Assembly: GCA_002313795.1 (NCBI GenBank)
Contig: DCCL01000101.1
Location: 1-6,962 of the forward strand
Reading direction: 5' to 3'
From: Faecalibacterium prausnitzii
GTDB lineage: Bacteria > Bacillota > Clostridia > Oscillospirales > Ruminococcaceae
Length of the DNA stretch: 6,962 nt
How positions within the stretch are numbered: position 1 is the first letter of the stretch; every line of letters starts with the position of its first letter. Shown one piece after another: positions 1 through 5,793 of this stretch. A program made the translations under genes and the position numbers. Below the pieces are notes generated by a model, which was not told the origin of the DNA, ran no database searches, and worked only from the letters and a program-made list of their open reading frames with translations.

Positions 1-2
1 CA

Positions 3-359
3 AAATGGGAAAACGGCAAGTGTGTGCCGGATTATAGTATCATTGAACAGCTCTGCAAAGAGCTTTCCGTTACGCTTTCCGAACTGATGGACGGCGAGGA
101 TGCAGCGGAGGACAGTGTGCGCGTCTACGACGATGAGCAGATCCTTGATCTTCTTCGCCGCACACAGGAGCTGGAACGGCAGAAAGGGATTCTCTACGGT
201 GTCATTCTCATCGTCCTCGGCATCGCCAGCAGTGCCCTGTCCAAAACCACCGGCGGAACGGATGTACAGGACTTCGCATCCGGACTTCTAATGGGATTGT
301 CCGTAGCAGAGATGCTGGCGGGCATTTCGATTGCAGGAAAACGGCTGCTTAGCAAGTAA
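3..359 (+). CDS. XRE-family regulator with C-terminal membrane helices, 5' end outside window
   Basis: Reading back from the window edge in this frame gives KWENGKCVPDYSIIEQLC, followed by LSVTLSELMDGE. This is the usual end of an HTH_3/XRE DNA-binding domain (recognition helix, then the 'LxVxxxELLxGE' tail). Visible length is 118 residues; the first HTH helices lie upstream. After the HTH come an acidic linker (about residues 30-45), a charged helix (DLLRRTQELERQ), and two hydrophobic stretches (GILYGVILIVLGIASSAL and FASGLLMGLSVAEMLAGISI) that look like a membrane hairpin ending in KRLLSK. HTH proteins with membrane segments are common in Clostridia and are thought to act as membrane-tethered repressors. 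An internal GTG at 24 could be called as a start, but it falls inside the HTH domain and should not be used. The target genes are unknown; the family call is secure. Confidence 0.85.
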   Translation, partial: KWENGKCVPDYSIIEQLCKELSVTLSELMDGEDAAEDSVRVYDDEQILDLLRRTQELERQKGILYGVILIVLGIASSALSKTTGGTDVQDFASGLLMGLSVAEMLAGISIAGKRLLSK

Positions 360-360
360 C

Positions 361-399
361 CGCTATAATGTTGCATTATGGTAGCGATGTTTTCATTTT
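361..399 (+). terminator. Weak intrinsic terminator candidate after the XRE gene
   Basis: Two bases after the TAA, CGCTATAATG (361-370) can pair with CATTA (374-378) and TAGCG (382-386) around a TTG loop, leaving a 3-base TGG bulge on the right side. The T-rich stretch ATGTTTTCATTTT (387-399) follows. The stem is AT-rich and bulged, so termination would be partial. TATAAT at 364-369 also matches a -10 box, but I see no -35 box at the right distance, so the hairpin reading is preferred. Confidence 0.4.
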
Positions 400-424
400 C
401 CCACAGCAAAGAAAGGATTGTTTT

Positions 425-526
425 ATGTCGTTGAGCGAAGTTCCGGTGGTGCTGGTCACAGGGTATCTTGGGTCTGGCAAAACCACTTTGATCCTCATAT
501 TTTTAGCCTATAGTTCAAAAGATTGA
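425..526 (+). pseudogene. N-terminal remnant of a CobW/P47K-family (COG0523) P-loop GTPase
   Basis: An ATG at 425 with a good ribosome binding site (AAAGGA, 412-417, spacing 7) opens a 33-residue frame. Residues 6-22 (VPVVLVTGYLGSGKTTL) are the classic N-terminal beta strand and Walker A motif of CobW/COG0523 metallochaperone GTPases, whose full length is about 300-400 residues. After TTL the frame reads ILIFLAYSSKD and stops at 524-526. The family would normally continue with an L-N-x-I/L helix and later motifs; none is present here. The last 19 bases overlap the 3' end of the convergent MBL gene. The gene therefore looks cut at about 490 by a deletion or insertion that joined it to the ABC/MBL operon. 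The rest of cobW is not found elsewhere in the window. A functional 33-residue peptide is possible but unlikely. Confidence 0.7.
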
Positions 527-1590
527 TGGCAGCGAATTTCTGGGCTATGATACGGCACTACCCGCTCAAACTGATTTTGCGTGGCCAGTTTGTGGCACTG
601 CGTCAGATTCAGGTGCACCGGGTACCGCAGGAATATCATCTGCCCATTTGCCAGCATTTCTGCACTCAGACTGCCTGCATCCGGGGTTCCGGTCATGACG
701 CCAAGCGCCCCATGTGCTGCCATCTCCCGGGCGCGCAGTCCTGCTTTTCCGGTCAACTGCGGGCCGCTGAGAAAGACAATGCCTTTTTCCCTGCTGAGAG
801 AAACATCCGGCTGTACCCAGTCGGCAAAATGCGGCGGCACCGGCAGCAGCCACGGCCCGCCCAGTTGAATTTCTTTCAATTGACGAAGAAAATGAGCGTC
901 GCCGTAAAATTTCAGGTTTGGCGCAAACTGCTTGAGCAGCAAAAGGATCTCCGGTCCGCGGCCATACTTTGGCACTGGGAAAAACAGCAAGGGTGTCCGC
1001 TTCAGGCGCTGCACCGTTTCCACACAGAGCTTTTTCACGCACTGATTCCAGTCCGCAGAAGCATTTCCATAAGCACTGTCCAACACTGCAAGATCTGCTT
1101 TCTGGCCGCGCAGCAGATCGCAGGGGTAGAGCGGGCTGTGTTCGGCATAGTCGCCGGAAAAGAGGATGCTCTTTCCATTCCAGTCGAACCGCAGCCAGAC
1201 GCTGCCGGCACAGTGGCCGGAGCGCCCCCACATGACCCGCAGGCCGGGCAGTTCCGGCACAGTGCCAGACACTTTGCAGGGGCAGAGGCCTTCCAACGTC
1301 TGAATGTGTTCCAGAGAGAAGGGCAGCTGTGTCAGCGTCGGCAGAGTGGCATACACCGACCCCTGATACCCTTGCTGTGCCAGCCATGGCAGGGCTCCGG
1401 TGTGGTCTGCGTGGCTGTGGGTGAGAAAAACGGCCCGCAGCGTTCCGATCTGCTCTGTGCTCAGCCGGGGCAGATTGTCCTCTGCACCCGCCAGCAGTCC
1501 ACAGTCCACCAGAAAGGCTGCGCCATTCTGTTCCACATAAAAGCAGTTGCGGCCGTGCTCGCCGCAGCCTCCTGCAACGAAAAGCTTCAT
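508..1590 (-). CDS. MBL-fold metallo-hydrolase, beta-CASP-like
   Basis: The product is 360 residues. The N-terminal MBL fold shows HSHADH at 58-63 (metal ligands H58, H60, D62, H63), GHCAGS with H126, and FSGDY with D147. Between the later motifs are segments resembling the beta-CASP insertion of RNA nucleases and CPSF-like enzymes: DSAYGN (171-176), VPKYGRGPEILLLL (206-219) and MTGTPDAGS (299-307). A late His in PYHSPE (H348) fits the terminal MBL ligand. These are known as two-zinc phosphodiesterase/nuclease active sites; the real substrate here is unknown. The ATG at 1590 is chosen because GGAAGGA (1599-1605) lies 8 bases upstream; a TTG at 1614 would lie inside the permease gene. The start is one base after the permease TGA, so the two are almost certainly translationally coupled. 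At 360 residues it is shorter than most beta-CASP nucleases (about 430-550). I see no terminator after its TAG. Confidence 0.85.
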   Translation of the reverse strand: MKLFVAGGCGEHGRNCFYVEQNGAAFLVDCGLLAGAEDNLPRLSTEQIGTLRAVFLTHSHADHTGALPWLAQQGYQGSVYATLPTLTQLPFSLEHIQTLEGLCPCKVSGTVPELPGLRVMWGRSGHCAGSVWLRFDWNGKSILFSGDYAEHSPLYPCDLLRGQKADLAVLDSAYGNASADWNQCVKKLCVETVQRLKRTPLLFFPVPKYGRGPEILLLLKQFAPNLKFYGDAHFLRQLKEIQLGGPWLLPVPPHFADWVQPDVSLSREKGIVFLSGPQLTGKAGLRAREMAAHGALGVMTGTPDAGSLSAEMLANGQMIFLRYPVHLNLTQCHKLATQNQFERVVPYHSPEIRCHQSFEL

Positions 1591-1591
1591 T

Positions 1592-3256
1592 TCAATGTTC
1601 CTTCCGACGATCAATGACAGTATTCAGGATCAGCAGTGCCGTGGTGGAAAACAGCACACACAGCACCGCCATGGCCATACCAATGGAAACACTCCCCTGC
1701 TCAAATTCCCGCACGATGAAGGTGGAGACCACCAGTGTGTTGGGCGGAGCGATCAGGCTGGCGGTCACCAGCTCCCGGAATGCGATGATAAATGTCATCA
1801 TCCAGCCGGTGGCGATGCCCTGCCGGATCAGTGGCAGGGTGATCCGCCGCAGAATGTAGGCGGGGCTGCCGCCAAACACCTGCCCTGCCGCTATCAGGCT
1901 GTCGCTGATCTGGGTAAAGGACGAAGTAACGTACTGTACCGTATACGGCAGGAACAGCACCACATAGGCCAGCACCATGATGCCCATGGTGTTGTACAGG
2001 GGCAGAATGTTGTAGATCTGGTTCCAGAATAACATAATCCCGATCACCAGCACAATACCCGGCAGCATTTCCGGCAGCAGACCGATGGCCTCCACCACTT
2101 TGCGCAGCTTTGAGTGGGAATCACGCACCGCCAGCACCAGCAGGGTGCCCAGAACCGCACAGAGGGTCGCCGATGTCACCGCCAGAAAGACACTGTTCTT
2201 CAGCGCACTCAAACCCTTATCATTTTCGGTGAACAGCTCTGCATAGTGTGCAAAGGTAAAATTGCCCGGTGCCAGACCGTAGCCCCGCAGATTGATGAGG
2301 GATGTGGAAATGACCGAGAAATACGGCACGCCGATGGCAATGACCAGCACCACAATAATATACACCCATGCACCAATGGTCGCCCCTTTGCTCAGGGTCT
2401 GTTCCACCCTGCGGCTGCCCTTACCGCTGACAAGGTTGTAGCTCTTGCGGGTCGTGATGTAGTTCTGCAGCATCCACATGCACAGGCAGATGCCCACCAA
2501 CACCGAGGAAAGGGTAGCCGAACTGCCGAAGTCGATGGGAGCCACGGTGGCATGGCGATGAATTTCCGTGGTAAACACTTCAAAGCCGATGCGCTTGCCC
2601 AGCGTGGAAGGGGTGCCGTATTCAGACAATGTTTTCACGAATACCAGCAGCGCACCGATGGCATAGTTGCCGGAGAGCAGCGGCAGAAAAATTTTGCGCA
2701 TCCGGGCACCGAATCCGGCCCCGAACACGGCTCCCGCTTCTTCCAGACTGGAGGGAATGTTCAGCATGGCATTTTTCAGTATGGTGAGCATGAAGGGAAA
2801 AACGTGCAGGCTCATCACCAATACCAGCCCGCCCAACGTGAAAAAGAGTTTTTCGCATCCGGCGGCTGCGGGAACCAGCTGCTGCAAAAGACCCTTTTTC
2901 TGCATGAACAGGATCCAGCCCATGGACGCAATATAGGGCGGCGTCATGAACGGGATCATAAAGATAATATCAAAGGCACGATAGCGGGCAAACTTTGTGC
3001 GGGAAAAAAGGTAGGCCAGCGGTGCGGCGATCAGCGTGGACAGCAGCACCACCAGTACACCCAGCAGCAGCGAATTGCCGATCATACGGGCATTTTCCGG
3101 GTTCAGCAGCGTCTGCACGGCAGGAGAAAAGTCAAGGCGGCCATTCTGCATGACCGCCTTGGCAAAGATCATTCCCACAGGGCAGACGATCAGAAAGACC
3201 AGCAGCACCGCCAGCAATGCAAGCGGCAGCTCAGCCTTGCGGTTCGTCTGTTTCAT
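1592..3256 (-). CDS. ABC importer permease with two fused permease domains (FbpB/ThiP-like)
   Basis: This 554-residue protein has about 12 hydrophobic segments (roughly 11-33, 58-83, 97-118, 139-161, 198-213, 245-267, 294-320, 353-377, 386-410, 424-445, 483-503, 520-545). It holds two copies of the ATPase-coupling EAA loop: EEAGAVFG...IFLP (172-192) and AAGQVFGG...ITLP (456-475). Two BPD_transp_1 domains in one chain is the layout of ferric-iron (FbpB/SfuB), thiamine (ThiP) and some phosphonate or sugar-phosphate importers, so the protein can form the whole membrane pore alone. The ATG at 3256 starts six bases after the binding-protein stop. There is no clear Shine-Dalgarno in that gap, so translation probably depends on reinitiation. 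The C-terminus (DRRKEH) encodes the ribosome binding site of the MBL gene. The substrate cannot be read from the permease. Confidence 0.92.
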   Translation of the reverse strand: MKQTNRKAELPLALLAVLLVFLIVCPVGMIFAKAVMQNGRLDFSPAVQTLLNPENARMIGNSLLLGVLVVLLSTLIAAPLAYLFSRTKFARYRAFDIIFMIPFMTPPYIASMGWILFMQKKGLLQQLVPAAAGCEKLFFTLGGLVLVMSLHVFPFMLTILKNAMLNIPSSLEEAGAVFGAGFGARMRKIFLPLLSGNYAIGALLVFVKTLSEYGTPSTLGKRIGFEVFTTEIHRHATVAPIDFGSSATLSSVLVGICLCMWMLQNYITTRKSYNLVSGKGSRRVEQTLSKGATIGAWVYIIVVLVIAIGVPYFSVISTSLINLRGYGLAPGNFTFAHYAELFTENDKGLSALKNSVFLAVTSATLCAVLGTLLVLAVRDSHSKLRKVVEAIGLLPEMLPGIVLVIGIMLFWNQIYNILPLYNTMGIMVLAYVVLFLPYTVQYVTSSFTQISDSLIAAGQVFGGSPAYILRRITLPLIRQGIATGWMMTFIIAFRELVTASLIAPPNTLVVSTFIVREFEQGSVSIGMAMAVLCVLFSTTALLILNTVIDRRKEH

Positions 3257-3262
3257 GGGCTG

Positions 3263-4339
3263 TTACCCGTTGCTTGCGCCGCAGATCTGGTTGATCTTGG
3301 CGGCATCGTCGCTGGCCTCTGCCATCATTTTATCCCAGTCCGGGGTGATCTGGGGGATGTCCTCCAGATTGCTGCGCTTATCGCACTTGATGTCGGTGCG
3401 GCCGGGCAGCAGATAAGCGTTGGCCACCAGCTGCTGTGCTTCATCGCTGAACAGGTAGTCCACGAACGCCTTGGCGTTATTCATGTTGGGTGCGGTTTTC
3501 AGGATCATCGCCGGGCGAGGGTTGACGATGGTGCCGCCCGCAGGATAGTAGATGTCCAGCGGTTCTCCCTTGTTCTTGGAAGAATAGGCGTTGTAGTCCA
3601 CACCGGCCACCAGAATCCCCACCTCACCGGTGGTGACAGCTTCCAGCGCAGCCTTGTTGGCACCGGGCACGGTCATGCCGTTGTCCGCCATAGCCTGAAA
3701 ATCATCCCAGCCGTTCTGCACCACATAACCGGCCACGAAATCCTTGCAGGCGCCGGATTTTTCCGGGTCGGGAATGGCCAGCTGGTCTTTGTACTCCGCA
3801 TTGCCAAGGTCTTTCCAGTCGGCATCAAGGGTGGAGAACACAGTGGTATTGTAGATGACGCCCACAGCGGATGCACTGTAGCCGAACAGCACGCTGTCAT
3901 CGTCCAGCCAGCCGTCCACAATGAGGTCGGCGTTTTCCGGGGTGTAGCTTTCCAGCTTGTCCTCTGATTTCATGGACAGGCCATCGGACCAGGAAGCCAG
4001 AATGACCACATCGGCCACCGGGTTGGCTGCTTCAGCTTCCAGACGAGCCAGGATCTCGCCGGTAGTACCCTGAAACTGCTCCACATCAATGCCAGTCTTG
4101 GCGGTAAAGCCCTCAGCCAGCTTATCTGCCAAGCCGGAAGGAGAAGGCATATAAACGGTTACCTTGCCGGTACCGGCTGCTGCGGCAGAAGATACACTCT
4201 CGCTTGCCGCGCCGGAAGAAGCGGTGCCGGAAGCGGCCGTGCTGCTGGCGGAACCGCCGCAGGCGGTCAGAGCGGCGGCAGCGGTCAGTGCACCGGCCAC
4301 GGCCAGAAAATTACGACGACTGATTTTATGGTTACGCAT
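3263..4339 (-). CDS. ABC transporter substrate-binding lipoprotein (ferric iron/phosphonate/sugar-phosphate class)
   Basis: The product is 358 residues. The N-terminus is a twin-arginine-like signal (SRRNFL, 7-12), a hydrophobic Ala-rich core, and a lipobox LTAC with Cys27, followed by a Ser/Ala/Thr-rich linker to about 56. The mature domain begins KVTVYMPSPSG and has the type II periplasmic-binding fold seen in FbpA/AfuA-like proteins: GVIYNTTVF (160-168), an IPDPEKSG motif (189-196), and GEVGILVAGVDYNAY (238-252). It would capture the solute outside the membrane and pass it to the permease. The ATG at 4339 is chosen because AAAAGGAG lies 7 bases upstream; a GTG at 4384 would add 15 residues before the signal. 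FbpA iron sites use a YY pair after the hinge; here only spaced Tyr (249, 252) and a YY at 264-265 are seen, so iron is unproven. Alternatives are 2-aminoethylphosphonate or hexose phosphate. Confidence 0.9.
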   Translation of the reverse strand: MRNHKISRRNFLAVAGALTAAAALTACGGSASSTAASGTASSGAASESVSSAAAAGTGKVTVYMPSPSGLADKLAEGFTAKTGIDVEQFQGTTGEILARLEAEAANPVADVVILASWSDGLSMKSEDKLESYTPENADLIVDGWLDDDSVLFGYSASAVGVIYNTTVFSTLDADWKDLGNAEYKDQLAIPDPEKSGACKDFVAGYVVQNGWDDFQAMADNGMTVPGANKAALEAVTTGEVGILVAGVDYNAYSSKNKGEPLDIYYPAGGTIVNPRPAMILKTAPNMNNAKAFVDYLFSDEAQQLVANAYLLPGRTDIKCDKRSNLEDIPQITPDWDKMMAEASDDAAKINQICGASNG

Positions 4340-4346
4340 AAGGATT

Positions 4347-4354
4347 CTCCTTTT
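4347..4354 (-). promoter_or_regulatory. Strong ribosome binding site deciding the binding-protein start
   Basis: The minus strand reads AAAAGGAG here, 7 bases before the ATG at 4339. It is the best Shine-Dalgarno match in the operon and rules out the longer GTG start at 4384. It fits the need for binding protein in excess over the transporter core. Confidence 0.8.
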
Positions 4355-4377
4355 CAGTTCCAATGATATATGATCAA

Positions 4378-4393
4378 GCCGCACGTTTGCGGC
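4378..4393 (-). other. Intercistronic hairpin between ATPase and binding-protein genes
   Basis: GCCGCA (4378-4383) and TGCGGC (4388-4393) form a perfect 6-bp GC-rich stem with a 4-base loop. It lies in the 66-base gap after the ATPase stop (4406-4408) and before the binding-protein RBS. No U-tract follows on the minus strand, so it is not a standard terminator. Its place fits an mRNA-processing or stabilising hairpin that raises binding-protein output over the ATPase, as known for other binding-protein operons; this role is inferred. Confidence 0.5.
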
Positions 4394-4405
4394 AGGAAGC
4401 AGGAT

Positions 4406-5359
4406 TCAAACGGCCACTATGGCCTTGCGGGGCAGGTAGAGCGAGAGCTTTTCGCCCACCGAAACCCGCCGGGGGCTGATATAAGTCCAGTCCTGTCCAT
4501 TGTGGTTCAACTGCAGCTGATAGCTGCTGCCCAAAAACTGCACGGCAGTGACATCGGCATCGTATTTTTCGGCCTGTTCGGTGGGAACGGTCTGTGCCTG
4601 TTCCGGGCGGAACAGATGGTTTGCATCGATCCAGTTGGAGGAGCCAACAAACCGTGCCACAAATTCAGTGGCCGGGTGGGAGTAGATGTTCTCCGGGGTG
4701 TCGTACTGCTCGATTTTTCCGGCGTGGCAGACCGCAATGGCATCGCTCATGCTCATGGCCTCGATCTGGTCGTGTGTCACGAACACGCCGGTGATGCCAA
4801 GCCGGGTAATGAGTGCCCGCAACTCCGAGCGCATTTCCTCCCGCAGCAGGGCATCCAGTGCGGAAAGCGGCTCATCGAACAGGATGCAGGCCGGTTCAAT
4901 GACAATGGCACGGGCAAACGCCACGCGCTGCTGCTGACCGCCGGAAAGCTGGTGCGGATACCGCTGGGCAAAATCGTCCAGCTGCACGGCGTGAAGCGCG
5001 TTCTTCACTTTGTCCTCCAGCTTGCCGGTTTTGCCTGCAGCACGCAGCCCAAACGCCACGTTTTCAAACACGGTCATATGCGGCCAGAGGGCAAAATCCT
5101 GAAAGACAAAGCCGAGGCCGCGCTTTTCCGGCGGAATGTTGATCTTCTTTTCCGAAGAAAATACGCAGCGGTCGGCGAACCAGATCTCACCGCTGTCCGG
5201 TGTTTCCAATCCGGCGATCATTCGCAGCAGCGTGGTCTTGCCGCAGCCGGAAGGCCCCAGCAAGGTTGTCAGGCTGCCGCTTCGGATGGTAAGGCTGGTG
5301 GGCTGGATCACCTGCTTCGCACCAAAGGATTTTGTAAGATTGATGAGCTTGATTTCCAT
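4406..5359 (-). CDS. ABC transporter ATP-binding protein (FbpC/PotA/CysA type)
   Basis: This 317-residue cytoplasmic ATPase would power the importer encoded by the next two genes. All core motifs are intact: Walker A GPSGCGKTT (35-43), Q-loop Q87 within VFQDFALWPHMTV (typical of the FbpC/PotA/CysA group), signature LSGGQQQR (138-145), Walker B CILFDEP (158-164), D-loop SALD (166-169) and switch His196 in VTHD. Residues from about 235 form a short C-terminal region resembling a TOBE-like domain, with QFLGSSYQLQL as its clearest strand. FbpC/PotA proteins usually run to 350-380 residues, so the tail is compact. It is the first gene of the operon. The ATG at 5359 has GGGAG (5368-5372) 8 bases upstream. 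Placing the ATPase first, ahead of the binding protein, is less common than binding-protein-first order for this class. Confidence 0.93.
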   Translation of the reverse strand: MEIKLINLTKSFGAKQVIQPTSLTIRSGSLTTLLGPSGCGKTTLLRMIAGLETPDSGEIWFADRCVFSSEKKINIPPEKRGLGFVFQDFALWPHMTVFENVAFGLRAAGKTGKLEDKVKNALHAVQLDDFAQRYPHQLSGGQQQRVAFARAIVIEPACILFDEPLSALDALLREEMRSELRALITRLGITGVFVTHDQIEAMSMSDAIAVCHAGKIEQYDTPENIYSHPATEFVARFVGSSNWIDANHLFRPEQAQTVPTEQAEKYDADVTAVQFLGSSYQLQLNHNGQDWTYISPRRVSVGEKLSLYLPRKAIVAV

Positions 5360-5376
5360 GTTTTACACTCCCATTT

Positions 5377-5400
5377 GTGATACCTGCTTTATGGTATCAC
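5377..5400. promoter_or_regulatory. Operator-like dyad upstream of the ABC/MBL operon
   Basis: GTGATACC (5377-5384) and GGTATCAC (5393-5400) are perfect 8-bp inverted repeats separated by 8 bases. They sit 18-41 bases before the ATPase start and overlap the candidate -10 box. A dyad with about 16 bp between half-site centres fits a dimeric repressor. The arms share TGATA/TATCA with Fur-type sites, but the 8-base spacer is unlike the Fur 7-1-7 box. In RNA the site could also form a short stem, but no U-tract follows. Confidence 0.6.
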
Positions 5401-5415
5401 GAAGAATTTGTGCAA
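5388..5415 (-). promoter_or_regulatory. Promoter candidate for the ABC/MBL operon
   Basis: On the minus strand, TTGCAC (5415-5410) and CATAAA (5393-5388) are 16 bases apart, placed between the upstream terminator and the ATPase start. Both boxes are imperfect (about 3/6 and 4/6). Support comes mainly from position and from the dyad that covers the -10 region. Confidence 0.35.
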
Positions 5416-5456
5416 ACTATCCTGATGGAGTAAATCTTATGTAAAAGTTTGGCATC

Positions 5457-5492
5457 AAAAAATCCCTGCCAAAGCAGCAGACTTTGACGGGG
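5457..5492 (-). terminator. Intrinsic terminator pointing left, ahead of the ABC operon
   Basis: On the minus strand, CCC-C-GTCAAAG (5492-5482) pairs with CTTTGGC-A-GGG (5474-5464) around a 7-base loop. There is one C/A mismatch and one G-U pair. ATTTTTT follows at 5463-5457. This is the best-formed terminator in the window. It would stop transcripts from the right before the operon promoter, yet no intact minus-strand gene lies to its right, so it seems to be the leftover end of the broken gene near 5794-5957. Confidence 0.65.
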
Positions 5493-5582
5493 CGGAAGGA
5501 GAAAAGAAGGATCGGCATTTATGCACAGGGACATCAAACTACATTTTGATTCCTTACACAAGTTGTACGTTGATGTTGCTGG

Positions 5583-5793
5583 GGCTGTTGCAAAATGGCG
5601 CAACATAGACACCTTTAGTAGCGTTCAAAAACAATCGTTAAATCGAGCAACACAAAAAGCAAGTGCATTACATCTCCATCAAAAATTTTTGATTTTTGAG
5701 AAAAAGTGTTGCACTTGCTTTGATTTTAGAAAAATGTAGTCGAAATTATACGTTGAACCGTTTGAAAATAGGAAACTGTATTTTGCAACAGCC
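5583..5793. mobile_element. MITE-like element, 211 bp, with perfect 14-bp terminal inverted repeats
   Basis: GGCTGTTGCAAAAT (5583-5596) and its exact reverse complement ATTTTGCAACAGCC (5780-5793) bound 183 bases that encode no convincing protein and are more AT-rich than the neighbours. The tip CTGTTGCAAA resembles the ends of known insertion sequences such as the IS6/IS26 group, but I could not check the match. Inside is a 12-bp inverted repeat, AAAGCAAGTGCA (5656-5667) with TGCACTTGCTTT (5710-5721), around a 14-base palindrome at 5679-5692. This nested symmetry is typical of non-autonomous miniature elements mobilised by a transposase elsewhere. No flanking target duplication is visible (left GTTGCTGG, right TCATAAAG), so it may be old, or one end may have been rearranged. 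Confidence 0.6.
5656..5721. repeat. Internal inverted repeat and palindrome within the MITE-like element
   Basis: Arms AAAGCAAGTGCA (5656-5667) and TGCACTTGCTTT (5710-5721) are perfect complements 42 bases apart. The loop contains the self-complementary TCAAAAATTTTTGA (5679-5692). Transcribed, the region could form a long stem; in DNA it could be a cruciform or protein-binding dyad. Confidence 0.6.

Noticed and set aside
1591..1614. TTG start for the MBL gene (1614)
   Set aside because: The ATG at 1590 has GGAAGGA 8 bases upstream and starts the natural first beta strand MKLFVAGG.
523..1617. 364-codon open frame on the + strand across the MBL gene
   Set aside because: The opposite strand has all MBL active-site motifs, an RBS and coupling to the permease; this frame has no motif and a composition typical of an antisense shadow.
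2114..3967. 617-codon open frame on the + strand across the permease and binding-protein genes
   Set aside because: It is antisense to two clear ABC genes. The translation is rich in His, Gln and Arg with no recognisable domain. It stays open because the real genes rarely use TTA, CTA and TCA codons.
4340..4384. Longer binding-protein start at a GTG (4384)
   Set aside because: It would place 15 charged residues before the signal peptide and begin inside the hairpin; the ATG at 4339 has a strong RBS.
4370..5380. 336-codon open frame on the + strand across the ATPase gene
   Set aside because: It is an antisense shadow of an ATPase with all core motifs intact.
5397..5612. 71-codon frame on the minus strand over the terminator region
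   Set aside because: It runs through a terminator hairpin, the operon promoter region and the repeat end; it shows no coding character.
5521..5739. 72-codon frame on the + strand entering the MITE-like element
   Set aside because: It spans the left inverted repeat, has no RBS and no family resemblance; judged chance.
5583..5793. Possible CRISPR or integron attC-type site
   Set aside because: Only one pair of inverted repeats exists, with no regular spaced direct repeats, no integrase and no attC-like core sites.
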